Of a DNA stretch of 12,503 nucleotides, positions 1-6,502 are shown piece after piece; the first letter of the stretch is position 1; each line of letters begins with the position of its first letter. The position numbers and the translations under genes are program-made. The stretch comes from JAZNLR01 sp045579195. Its GTDB lineage: Bacteria > Bacillota > Clostridia > Christensenellales > CAMQZB01. The notes under the pieces were generated by a model. The model was given only the letters and a program-made list of their open reading frames with translations. It was not told the DNA's origin and did no database searches. The DNA lies in NCBI GenBank assembly GCA_045579195.1, contig JAZNLR010000058.1:1-12503 (forward strand). The letters are read 5' to 3'.

Positions 1-1170
1 CAAGCCGCCGGCGTTAAACACGAGGAATGCTCCGTCTGCGGAATGAAAAAGAACGAAAACACCACGATCGACAAAATTCAGCTCGCAAAAGGTGAAGTGA
101 CGAAAGAAACCTTCAACAGCACCCTTTCATTGGACAACATCAATGCGTACGTTTTGACGGCTTCGGCTTCCTTCGAAGAAACGCTGGAAGACGGAACTTC
201 CGTCACGAAGGAACAAAAAGAAGTTTTCAAAGTGAAAGACAACATCATGTCCCTCTCCCCTGCCACCGAGCCTGACGCGTCTTATTATTACGAATTTTTG
301 GAAGATAAAGTCTATCATTATGTGGAGGACATCTTTTTCGCGGATGTTTCAGATGTCTACTTCCGCGTGACGTTCACAGAAGAAATGGAAGAGGTTTTGG
401 CTTTTTATTACAGCAAAATCTACGGGGAATACGCTCCGCTCTTGACGTTTGACCGCTTCACCTTTGCGGACGGCGTTTACACAGCAACGGTCACATCCCC
501 CGAGCTTGACAGCGATTCCGTTCACATCACCGCACGTTTTGATGATGACAAGCCCATTTCTCTGCTCATTTCCTTCGAAGACGACGAAGGCTCCTTCTCC
601 TATGAATTTACGCGCTTCAATGACGTTCCTTTGACGCTTCCCGCAACTTATATTGATTACATCAACCTCTCCGTTTATGGCGACACGGAATGGTCAAAGT
701 TCTTCCGATTTGAAAACGTCACCATTTCTAGCTCGATGACCGCTTCTGCTTACATCCCCGGCTACGGCACCTTCTCTGAGTCCTTGCCGTTCGTTTTCGC
801 AAAATTTGACGGAGAAAAGCGATATGAACATTATCCGGATCCGATGGATGAAGACACTTATCTTTACGACGGAAAAACCTTCTTCGTCAACGGAGAAGCA
901 ACGGGAAACACCGCCCAACTTTCCACCTTGGCTGACATCGCACGCCTTGCATTCCTTGAATCTTCCTTCAAAAAGCAGTCGGACACCACGTTTGTTGCGA
1001 CCAATCTTTCCTTCTTCCAGCAAATGATGGATCAGATCGTCATCACCGTCAACGATGGAAGAATTGCGAAAATTGCCGCATCCTTTAAAAGCACCCTTGA
1101 GGATGGCATAGCAACGACCACGACGATGGAATTCGTCTTCACAAACTATGGAACGACCGTCATCGACTAA
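1..1170 (+). CDS. C-terminal part of a cell-surface or secreted protein with tandem domains
   Basis: The frame is open to the left edge, so 389 residues are visible and the real start lies outside; the ATG at 43 is internal. The first residues hold a CSVCG cysteine pair (residues 10-14) in a context (AGVKHEECSVCG...NENTTI) that I recall from short repeats in surface proteins of gut Firmicutes. The rest is acidic, rich in Thr, Ser, Phe and Tyr, and looks beta-stranded. Two related copies can be seen, at about residues 33-215 and 228-389: each has an opening segment ending in TASA, a middle Tyr-rich strand, and a closing segment with an SF...EF.F.N pattern. No enzyme motif is visible and there is no sorting signal or membrane helix at the C-terminus, so attachment, if any, would be at the missing N-terminus, for instance as a lipoprotein. 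It is the only plus-strand gene. Function unknown; the surface location is inferred. Confidence 0.75.
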   Translation, partial: QAAGVKHEECSVCGMKKNENTTIDKIQLAKGEVTKETFNSTLSLDNINAYVLTASASFEETLEDGTSVTKEQKEVFKVKDNIMSLSPATEPDASYYYEFLEDKVYHYVEDIFFADVSDVYFRVTFTEEMEEVLAFYYSKIYGEYAPLLTFDRFTFADGVYTATVTSPELDSDSVHITARFDDDKPISLLISFEDDEGSFSYEFTRFNDVPLTLPATYIDYINLSVYGDTEWSKFFRFENVTISSSMTASAYIPGYGTFSESLPFVFAKFDGEKRYEHYPDPMDEDTYLYDGKTFFVNGEATGNTAQLSTLADIARLAFLESSFKKQSDTTFVATNLSFFQQMMDQIVITVNDGRIAKIAASFKSTLEDGIATTTTMEFVFTNYGTTVID

Positions 1171-1191
1171 TTTTTAAGACAAGCCAATCAA

Positions 1192-1227
1192 AAAGAGCGG
1201 AAATGAAAATTTCCGCTCTTTCTTTTT
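1192..1227. terminator. Bidirectional intrinsic terminator
   Basis: A 13-bp perfect stem (AAAGAGCGGAAAT at 1192-1204 pairing with 1209-1221) closes a GAAA loop and is followed by a T run on the plus strand and preceded by an A run that gives a T run on the minus strand. It sits between the convergent ends of the surface-protein gene and the 79-residue gene and can serve both. Confidence 0.9.
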
Positions 1228-1243
1228 GTCGTTTTTCAGTTTG

Positions 1244-1483
1244 TTATTTCGCGCAAAGCGAACGGGCACGAAGCTCCTCCTCCCATTCTGTCTTTTCAGG
1301 AACAAACTCACCGTCTTGCATCTTGCCCGAAAGGACGCGCGGCTCTTTCAGCACGCGATAGGCAATATATCCCTTGACGTCTTCCGCAAGCGCAGCAACG
1401 TCCTCATAAAACTCCTGATAATAAACTGCGTAAAGATCCTCGCCGTCGAAGATCGCCGCAACGAATCCGTCCTTGATTTCCAT
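1244..1483 (-). CDS. Small acidic hypothetical protein (79 aa)
   Basis: I do not recognise this protein. It is 79 residues, soluble, rich in Glu, Asp, Tyr and Ala, with no cysteine pair, signal peptide or membrane segment; the only Cys is near the C-terminus. It is supported as a real gene by a GAGGTG ribosome binding site five bases before the ATG, a perfect TATAAT box about 20 bases upstream of the start codon, and a terminator just after the stop. It follows glmS in the same direction with a gap of about 70 bases in which I see no clear terminator, so it may be read both from its own promoter and as the tail of the glm operon. No role in amino-sugar metabolism can be claimed from this. Confidence 0.7.
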   Translation of the reverse strand: MEIKDGFVAAIFDGEDLYAVYYQEFYEDVAALAEDVKGYIAYRVLKEPRVLSGKMQDGEFVPEKTEWEEELRARSLCAK

Positions 1484-1502
1484 GTTGCACCTCGTTTTCT
1501 TT

Positions 1503-1508
1503 ATTATA
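1503..1508 (-). promoter_or_regulatory. Probable -10 box for the 79-aa gene
   Basis: The minus strand reads TATAAT here, correctly placed upstream of the start at 1483. The -35 position (CTGTTT at 17 bp) matches the consensus poorly, so the promoter may be weak or activator-dependent. Confidence 0.5.
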
Positions 1509-1555
1509 GCACATCTTGGAAGGAAAACAGAGGTTTTATGCCAAAAAATTGCAAT

Positions 1556-3316
1556 TTACTCCACCGTGACGGACTTTGCAAGGTTGCGCGGCTTGTCGGG
1601 ATCGCACCCAAGGGCAACCGCCGCACTGTACGCAAAGAGTTGCAGGGGCAAAACGGCGTAGATCGGGGCAAGAAGGGGGTGCGAGCGAGGAAGGATCACA
1701 GCGCTGTCCCCCTCGCTTGCGGCGTTGGCAAAGCAAGTGATGACAAGAACGCGCGCACCGCGGGATCTCACCTCATGCACCGCGTTGAGCGTAGGGCGAA
1801 CGAGGCGCTCATCCGTCATCAGGACGACAACCGTGCTCCCCTTTTCGACGAGGGCGAGCGTTCCGTGCTTGATCTCCCCCGAAGGATATCCCTCGCTGGG
1901 GAGATAGGAGATCTCTTTTAGCTTCAGCGAGCCTTCGAGCGCAAGGGCGTAATCCAAGCCACGCCCCAAAAAGAAGACGCTCTTTCCCCGTCCGCACGCG
2001 CCTGCGAAGTCTGCAACGTCGGTCACGGCGAGAGTTCTTCGCGCAAGCTCGGGAAGCTCACAAAGGCGATCTCCAAGGCATTCTCTGCCGTTGACGCGCG
2101 CCGCAAAACACGCGAGAGAAAGGAGAACGAGAAGCTGGCAGTTATAGCTCTTCGTTGCAGCAACCGCGATCTCCACCCCTGCTCGGGTCACGAAAACGGC
2201 GTCTGCAAAGTGCACGATGGAGGAGGTCGCAACGTTGGTGATCACCCCGACGAAACACCCTCTTTCGCGCGCCAGGCGCACGGCGGCAATGGTGTCTGCC
2301 GTCTCTCCGCTCTGCGTGATGGCAAGAACGAGCGTGCTTTTGCCAAGCAGGGGCTCGCCATACCGAAACTCGCTTGCCGTTTCCACAACCGTTCGGATTC
2401 CGGCAAGGCGCTCGAAATAGATTTTCCCCGCAAGCCCCGCGTGATAGGCCGTTCCACAGGCGACGATAACGATCTCTCGCGCCCGACAGAGCGCCTCTGC
2501 AAAGCCGTCCGGAAGGCCGTCTTCCTCAAGGCCGCACAAGGTATCTTCCAGCGCCGTTGGGACGGCAGCAATCTCCTTTTGCATAAAACTTGTAAACGCG
2601 CCTTTTTCAGAGCTTTCTTCCCGCAAAACGAGGCGTTCGGGCGGCCGAGCTACCAAAAGTCCATCCGCGCCATAGATTTCCACGGCGTTCGGCGTAAGGA
2701 TTGAGATCTCCCCATCCTTGAGGCGATACACGGTCTCGCATACCCCCGCGAGTGCCAGAACATCACTTGCAAGAAAGGATGCGCCCTCCCCTAAACCTAC
2801 GACGAGCGGGCTTTTTCGCTTCGCCGCAACGATGCAGTTCGGGATGTCTTCACAGAGCGCTGCAATCGCAAACGACCCCTCAAGGCGCTCCGTCACCTCT
2901 CGCATCGCAAGGAGAAGATCTCCTGAAAACGCGTGATCCAAAAGGTGCGCGACAACTTCGCTGTCCGTCTCGGAAGAGAAGGGCTCAAAAAGCCCTTTCT
3001 TGAGCTCAGCCGCGTTTTCGATGATGCCGTTGTGAACAATGGAAAACCGACCGAACGCATGCGGATGCGCGTTTGCATCCGTGGGCGGCCCGTGCGTTGC
3101 CCAGCGCGTATGCCCGATGCCGCACGTTCCGAATGCACCGTTCAACTTCGGCTCAAGCGCAGCAATGCGCCCGGCACGCTTGCGCGTGACAATCGTTCCG
3201 TCCTCCAAAAGTGAGATCCCTGCGGAGTCATACCCGCGATACTCCAACCGCTTAAGCCCTTTCAACAAAAAGGGCACGGCATTTTGCGTGCCCGTAAAGC
3301 CGACGATTCCACACAT
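1556..3316 (-). CDS. glmS: Glutamine--fructose-6-phosphate aminotransferase (isomerizing)
   Basis: Catalyses the first committed step of UDP-GlcNAc synthesis in the cytoplasm: fructose-6-phosphate plus glutamine gives glucosamine-6-phosphate and glutamate. It has 586 residues, near the usual 600. The glutaminase half (about 2-215) begins MCGIVGFTG, so Cys2 becomes the N-terminal nucleophile; it also has HTRWATHG (69-76), HNG (95-97) and TDSE (117-120). The isomerase half has two SIS domains, with CGTAYHAG (287-294), QSGETADT (335-342), LKLKEIS...SEGYPSGEIKHG (464-485), and the C-terminal LAKSVTVE whose Lys581 is the family's conserved C-terminal lysine. All key residues are present. The start lies one base after the glmM stop, and its GGAGGT ribosome binding site is formed by the last Gly-Gly codons of glmM, so the two are co-transcribed and probably coupled. 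There is no room for a glmS ribozyme ahead of it. Confidence 0.98.
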   Translation of the reverse strand: MCGIVGFTGTQNAVPFLLKGLKRLEYRGYDSAGISLLEDGTIVTRKRAGRIAALEPKLNGAFGTCGIGHTRWATHGPPTDANAHPHAFGRFSIVHNGIIENAAELKKGLFEPFSSETDSEVVAHLLDHAFSGDLLLAMREVTERLEGSFAIAALCEDIPNCIVAAKRKSPLVVGLGEGASFLASDVLALAGVCETVYRLKDGEISILTPNAVEIYGADGLLVARPPERLVLREESSEKGAFTSFMQKEIAAVPTALEDTLCGLEEDGLPDGFAEALCRAREIVIVACGTAYHAGLAGKIYFERLAGIRTVVETASEFRYGEPLLGKSTLVLAITQSGETADTIAAVRLARERGCFVGVITNVATSSIVHFADAVFVTRAGVEIAVAATKSYNCQLLVLLSLACFAARVNGRECLGDRLCELPELARRTLAVTDVADFAGACGRGKSVFFLGRGLDYALALEGSLKLKEISYLPSEGYPSGEIKHGTLALVEKGSTVVVLMTDERLVRPTLNAVHEVRSRGARVLVITCFANAASEGDSAVILPRSHPLLAPIYAVLPLQLFAYSAAVALGCDPDKPRNLAKSVTVE

Positions 3317-3317
3317 A

Positions 3318-4631
3318 TCAACCTCCGTTTTCCTCTAAGTCTAAGAGGACCGCAACGATCCGCTCTACGCTTGCGGCGCTTTTCTCCACGTCATCGCTCT
3401 CCGCCATCACGCGCACCTTTGGCTCTGTTCCCGAAGCGCGAACAAGAATCCTGCCGCCGGCAAGGCGCTCTCTTTCCGCGCGAACCACCTCTGCAAGGCG
3501 TTCGTTTCCAAGAATGCGCACTTTCTCCTGCACCGCAACGCTCACGTTCACCTGCGGAAAGAGCTTGAGCTCCGCAAGCGCAGAAAATGGTTTGCCCGTG
3601 CGGACAAGGATGGAGGAAATGGCAAGCGCAACCAAAATGCCGTCCCCCGTGGTGGAGCGGGTCCCTAAAATGACGTGACCGGACGGCTCTCCACCGAGAA
3701 CAATTCCATCTTTTCGCATCCGCTCCGCAACGAACTTATCCCCGACGTCCGTTCGCAAGAAGGAAACATCCAACTCTTGGAGCGCAACGGCAAGCCCTTC
3801 ATTGCTGTGCGCTGTTCCAACAACAGCGCAAGGCGCAAGTTCTCCCCGTTTAAGAAGATCACGCGCCAAAAGATAAAGAAGTGCATCCCCGTCCCGAATC
3901 CGCCCCGTTTCATCCACGGCGATCAAGCGGTCTGCATCCCCATCAAACGCAAAGCCGACGTCTGCGCCCAAGCGGACGACCTCCTTTGCCAGCCGCTTTG
4001 GCGCAACCGCACCGCAATCCACGTTGATCTCCCCATCCTTCGCGCAGGAGATCGCAAAGACGCGCGCACCCAGTTGCTCGAAGACGCGCGGCGCAATTGT
4101 GCTTGCAGCTCCGTTTGCACAATCCAACACCACGGTGAGTTTTGAGAGATCTTGCACGTTTGATGTAATCAGCTTTTCATATTCCTTCGCGGCCTTTTCA
4201 TAAACCCAAAACCGCCCCATTTCTCGCTCACTCACACGCATCGTCGAAGAGAAACGCGCCTCCAAAGCAGACTCCTCTTCACGCGAGAGCTTTTGTCCCT
4301 CGCGGTTGAAGATCTTGATGCCGTTATATTCCGGCGGATTGTGAGAAGCGGAGATCACCACCCCAAAATCCGCACGCACCTCTTTTGTGAGCGCGGCAAT
4401 GGCAGGCGTCGGGAGAACTTGTGCATCAAGAACGTCTCCTCCTGCCTCCGTCACCCCTGCCGCAAACGCGAGCGAAAGCATCTCTCCCGAACGCCGCGTA
4501 TCCCTTCCCAAGAGGATCTTCGGCCGTGTCTTTTCTCTTGCAAGTGCATTGCCGCACCGAAACGCAAGCTCTGCCGTCAGTTCTTCCCCGACGAGTCCTC
4601 TGATTCCATCCGTCCCGAAATACCGTTCCAA
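3318..4631 (-). CDS. glmM: Phosphoglucosamine mutase
   Basis: Converts glucosamine-6-phosphate to glucosamine-1-phosphate, the second step to UDP-GlcNAc. It has 437 residues (family about 445) with the four alpha-D-phosphohexomutase domains in order. Visible motifs are the N-terminal RYFGTDGIRG, the phosphoserine loop ISASHNPP with catalytic Ser96, the metal loop DGDADR (230-235), the sugar loop GGEPSGH (313-319), and the phosphate-binding RASGTEPKVRV (398-408). The start codon is TTG: it is the only start that gives the canonical M-x-R-Y-F-G opening, and AGGAGG sits seven bases before it. That start is inside the preceding GlmU-like gene, an overlap of 55 bases, so expression of the two is physically linked. 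glmS follows after a single base. Confidence 0.97.
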   Translation of the reverse strand: MERYFGTDGIRGLVGEELTAELAFRCGNALAREKTRPKILLGRDTRRSGEMLSLAFAAGVTEAGGDVLDAQVLPTPAIAALTKEVRADFGVVISASHNPPEYNGIKIFNREGQKLSREEESALEARFSSTMRVSEREMGRFWVYEKAAKEYEKLITSNVQDLSKLTVVLDCANGAASTIAPRVFEQLGARVFAISCAKDGEINVDCGAVAPKRLAKEVVRLGADVGFAFDGDADRLIAVDETGRIRDGDALLYLLARDLLKRGELAPCAVVGTAHSNEGLAVALQELDVSFLRTDVGDKFVAERMRKDGIVLGGEPSGHVILGTRSTTGDGILVALAISSILVRTGKPFSALAELKLFPQVNVSVAVQEKVRILGNERLAEVVRAERERLAGGRILVRASGTEPKVRVMAESDDVEKSAASVERIVAVLLDLEENGG

Positions 4632-5362
4632 TTCCGCTCCTCCTGCCGAACTCGGCCAATGACGAGTTTTCCGCCTTCAACGTTGCGCGTTACCGTCGTT
4701 CCCGCGGCAACGAAACATCCATCCCCCAACGAAAGAGGCGCAACGAGGTTGCTGTTGCACCCAATGAAGCACCCATCCCCCACAGAGGTGTGAGACTTGT
4801 TCACGCCATCATAATTTGCGACGACCGCGCCGCACCCAAAGTTGCATTTCTTCCCGACGGTCGCATCTCCGATATAGGTTAAGTGCGCAACTTTACTTCC
4901 TGCACCGATGCGCGACGACTTCAACTCTACAAAGTCCCCTATGCGACAGCCGTCTTCCACGCGCGTTTTCGGGCGAAGGAAAGCAAACGGCCCGACTGAG
5001 CAATCCTTGCCCACGACCGCGCCCACCAGCTGCGATGCGCGAACCACTGTTCCCTCGCCCACAGTTGCGTCCTCCAGAACGTTGAAGGGCATCAGCGTGC
5101 ACTTTCCAAGCTTGCAAGCGCCCAAAAGATGATTGTTCGGAAAGATGATCGCGCCTTTTTCAATTGTTGTCGCATCGTCGATCCAAACGCTTGCAAAGTC
5201 CAAGATCAGCACGCCTGAAGATGCGTGCCGAAGCAAGATGCGGCGGCGCACTTCTTGCGAAAACGCACCAAATCCTTCCGCAGTCGCCTTTTTCCCAAGC
5301 TCTTTCTCCCAATCCGCCACACTGCGGCCGAGAAGAACGACCTGTTCCAGCTCCGTTTTCAT
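4577..5362 (-). CDS. glmU: Stand-alone GlmU-type glucosamine-1-phosphate N-acetyltransferase
   Basis: A 261-residue left-handed beta-helix protein that matches only the C-terminal acetyltransferase half of bifunctional GlmU (about 450 residues). Residues 40-80 correspond to the GlmU inter-domain linker and first hexapeptides (RILLRH...GV...D...I). The active-site set is complete: R130 (RPKT), K148 (VELKSS), H160 and Y163 (HLTYIGD), N174, N183-Y184 and K189 (NYDGVNK), then the acetyl-CoA end (GRVRQ). The nucleotidyltransferase Rossmann domain with its GXGTRM loop is absent; only about 38 extra N-terminal residues of unclear origin stand in its place. The predicted reaction is acetyl-CoA plus glucosamine-1-phosphate to GlcNAc-1-phosphate, and the place ahead of glmM and glmS fits this. 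The start chosen is the ATG after AGAGGTG; upstream GTG codons at 5365 and 5368 are possible. The last residues overlap glmM and are low-complexity. An acetyltransferase for another sugar is less likely given the complete motif set. Confidence 0.88.
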   Translation of the reverse strand: MKTELEQVVLLGRSVADWEKELGKKATAEGFGAFSQEVRRRILLRHASSGVLILDFASVWIDDATTIEKGAIIFPNNHLLGACKLGKCTLMPFNVLEDATVGEGTVVRASQLVGAVVGKDCSVGPFAFLRPKTRVEDGCRIGDFVELKSSRIGAGSKVAHLTYIGDATVGKKCNFGCGAVVANYDGVNKSHTSVGDGCFIGCNSNLVAPLSLGDGCFVAAGTTVTRNVEGGKLVIGRVRQEERNWNGISGRMESEDSSGKN

Positions 5363-5386
5363 CACCACCTCTTTTTTCGATAATCC

Positions 5387-5419
5387 ATCGTATGACGTGC
5401 GCACAAAAAACGTGCGTAC
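5387..5419 (-). promoter_or_regulatory. Promoter/operator region of the glmU-glmM-glmS operon
   Basis: The operon promoter must lie in the 60 bases between the spoIIID terminator and the start at 5362. The best -10 is CATACGAT (5387-5394, minus strand), containing TACGAT, but no good sigma-A -35 lies at 16-18 bp. Two near-identical palindromic decamers, ACGTGCGCAC at 5395-5404 and ACGTGCGTAC at 5410-5419, are spaced 15 bases apart across the presumed -35 region. They look like paired protein-binding sites, or the arms of one larger inverted repeat. The regulator is unknown. Confidence 0.45.
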
Positions 5420-5424
5420 AATCA

Positions 5425-5453
5425 AAAAACCTCACGCTTTTCGTGAGGTTTTT
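5425..5453. terminator. Intrinsic terminator after spoIIID
   Basis: A stem of AAAAACCTCACG pairing with CGTGAGGTTTTT around a five-base loop. It begins inside the last codons of spoIIID and leaves a T run on both strands. It separates spoIIID from the glm operon downstream. Confidence 0.88.
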
Positions 5454-5713
5454 CCTGCATCCACCTTCTTTTCGAGGAACTTATGTCTTGTCGCTTCGCC
5501 ACCGCGCAAGTGCCGTTCGGACAGGTTGACATCCAAGACCTTTCTCGCGCATTCAAAAAGCTTCCGATCGAGCAAAAGAAGCCGTTCGGAAACATCCTTA
5601 TGCACCGTCGACTTGGAAACGCCGAAACACTTTGCCGCATCGCGCACCGTGCATTCGTGCGCCACGATATACCGTGCGATTTCAATGGTCCGCTCTCTGA
5701 TATCCCGCCTCAT
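5432..5713 (-). CDS. spoIIID: Stage III sporulation transcriptional regulator SpoIIID
   Basis: A small DNA-binding protein which in Bacillus and Clostridium acts in the mother cell, turning sigma-E genes on or off and helping to produce sigma-K. It has 93 residues, the same as the Bacillus subtilis protein as I recall it. The N-terminus (RERTIEIARYIV), the helix-turn-helix at about 22-45 (TVRDAAKCFGVSKSTVHKD) and the family-specific basic segment RHLRGGEATRHK (67-78) are all conserved. The start is set by GGGGGAGG six bases before the ATG; a longer reading frame upstream has no such site and would add 32 unrelated residues. It is monocistronic: tandem terminators lie upstream and one overlaps its stop codon. 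A sigma-E-like promoter lies upstream. This is the main evidence that the organism descends from, or is, an endospore former. Confidence 0.95.
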   Translation of the reverse strand: MRRDIRERTIEIARYIVAHECTVRDAAKCFGVSKSTVHKDVSERLLLLDRKLFECARKVLDVNLSERHLRGGEATRHKFLEKKVDAGKTSRKA

Positions 5714-5746
5714 CCGATGCCTCCCCCAAACGATAGACTCAATTGA

Positions 5747-5775
5747 AATATATGCCGAAGGAAAGGCCGTTATGA
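5747..5775 (-). promoter_or_regulatory. Candidate sigma-E promoter of spoIIID
   Basis: On the minus strand TCATAAC (5769-5775) and CATATATT (5747-5754) are separated by 14 bases. They fit the Bacillus sigma-E pattern (KMATATT, 14-15 bases, CATACAMT) at five of seven and six of eight positions. The spot is about 35-60 bases before the start codon, and no sigma-A promoter is evident there. In B. subtilis spoIIID is a sigma-E gene. Confidence 0.55.
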
Positions 5776-5780
5776 CAGAG

Positions 5781-5807
5781 AAAAAAGAGCGCCCGAAACG
5801 GACGCTC
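5781..5807 (-). terminator. Second of two tandem terminators after the TetR gene
   Basis: On the minus strand GAGCGTCCG pairs with CGGGCGCTC (one G-T pair) around a TTT loop and is followed by six T. It backs up the terminator immediately upstream and isolates spoIIID from the regulator gene. Confidence 0.85.
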
Positions 5808-5835
5808 AAAAAAAGGCAGAACCTTTCGTTCTGCC
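5808..5835 (-). terminator. First of two tandem terminators after the TetR gene
   Basis: On the minus strand GGCAGAAC pairs with GTTCTGCC around a five-base loop and is followed by seven T, eight bases after the TetR stop codon. Confidence 0.9.
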
Positions 5836-5842
5836 CTGTTCT

Positions 5843-6412
5843 TTATCGATTCAAGAAAATGTGAACAACCGATCCTGCCGCATCGCAGGTCTGCTTCACA
5901 AGCGTTGGAATGTCAAGATTCCAATCGTTTTCGATCAAGCGATTTGTCTGCGCATAGAAAAGACCACAAACCGCATCGACGTACACTTCAAGATCCTGCT
6001 CGTTTTTGCGAAGCTCGTCAACGGTCGGTGATTCGAGCGCCGCAAGCATTCTTTTCACAAGAAGACGGTTCTGCTTAAAAAAGACGCCTTCGAGGTTGTT
6101 TTTATAAAGAAGGTTGACTTCTTTTTTAATTTCCATGATGAGCTTGAAATATCCTTCGACGATTGCAACCTTCGATTCTGTGTAATCAAGGTCGTCGAGG
6201 TACTTCGAAATTTTCTTCTCGTAAAGATCGCTGACGTGCTCCACCAAGATCTGCTGAATGGAGTCGTAGTGTGCGTAAAACGTCGGGCGTGAAACCAATG
6301 CCGCCTCACAAATGCGTTTGATGGTGATATCGTCATACGCCACTTCATCAAGAAGGGCAATCAATGCAGCACGAATGTCACGTTTTGTTTTGATAATTCT
6401 GGGATCGCTCAT
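5843..6412 (-). CDS. TetR/AcrR family transcriptional regulator
   Basis: A 189-residue regulator with an N-terminal TetR DNA-binding domain: helices at about 8-50 with the turn and recognition helix ITIKRICEAALVSRPTFYAHYDS (29-51), the family's most conserved stretch. The C-terminal ligand and dimer domain (about 60-189) is helical, with paired aromatic residues in the last helices, and does not identify a ligand. The start ATG follows AAGAGGA at good spacing. It lies downstream of the chromate-family transporter with a 90-base gap that holds its own promoter, so it can be expressed alone. Its natural targets are itself and perhaps the transporter, which is inferred only from adjacency. Confidence 0.9.
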   Translation of the reverse strand: MSDPRIIKTKRDIRAALIALLDEVAYDDITIKRICEAALVSRPTFYAHYDSIQQILVEHVSDLYEKKISKYLDDLDYTESKVAIVEGYFKLIMEIKKEVNLLYKNNLEGVFFKQNRLLVKRMLAALESPTVDELRKNEQDLEVYVDAVCGLFYAQTNRLIENDWNLDIPTLVKQTCDAAGSVVHIFLNR

Positions 6413-6429
6413 ATTCTCTTCCTCTTATG

Positions 6430-6448
6430 TTTGTTTTCGGTTTACAAA
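6430..6448. promoter_or_regulatory. Possible TetR-type operator
   Basis: An inverted repeat TTTGT-N9-ACAAA covers the expected transcription start of the TetR gene, just after its -10 box. The position suits autorepression, but the arms are only five bases and A/T-rich, so chance is a real alternative. Confidence 0.3.
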
Positions 6449-6451
6449 TGT

Positions 6452-6480
6452 ATAATATCACTCTTTTTGGAAAAAAGCAA
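6452..6480 (-). promoter_or_regulatory. Sigma-A promoter of the TetR gene
   Basis: TTGCTT (6475-6480) and TATTAT (6452-6457) on the minus strand are separated by exactly 17 bases and lie about 40 bases before the start codon. Confidence 0.6.
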
Positions 6481-6502
6481 GCGTTTTTGCCTCCAAAAAG
6501 CG

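Noticed and set aside
1544..1558. AAATTGCAATTT palindrome after the glmS stop as a terminator
   Set aside because: The arms are A/T-rich and leave only a two-base loop, so a stable hairpin is unlikely.
1226..1921. 231-residue plus-strand reading frame opposite the 79-aa gene and glmS
   Set aside because: It runs antisense to well-supported genes, has a composition rich in Arg and Lys typical of shadow frames, and lacks a family match.
3314..3330. glmS ribozyme ahead of glmS
   Set aside because: Only one base separates glmM and glmS, and the glmS ribosome binding site lies in the last codons of glmM; there is no leader in which a ribozyme could fold.
5714..5809. Longer SpoIIID with 32 extra N-terminal residues
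   Set aside because: The extension covers the terminator and promoter region, has no ribosome binding site, and would break the match to the 93-residue family length.
5133..5864. 243-residue plus-strand reading frame across the acetyltransferase start and spoIIID
   Set aside because: It passes through two terminators and the opposite strand of two clear genes; no ribosome binding site or recognisable motif.
6475..6502. Terminator directly after chrA
   Set aside because: Only a four-bp stem (GCAA/TTGC) before six T can be drawn; too weak to claim, and the same bases form the -35 of the TetR promoter.
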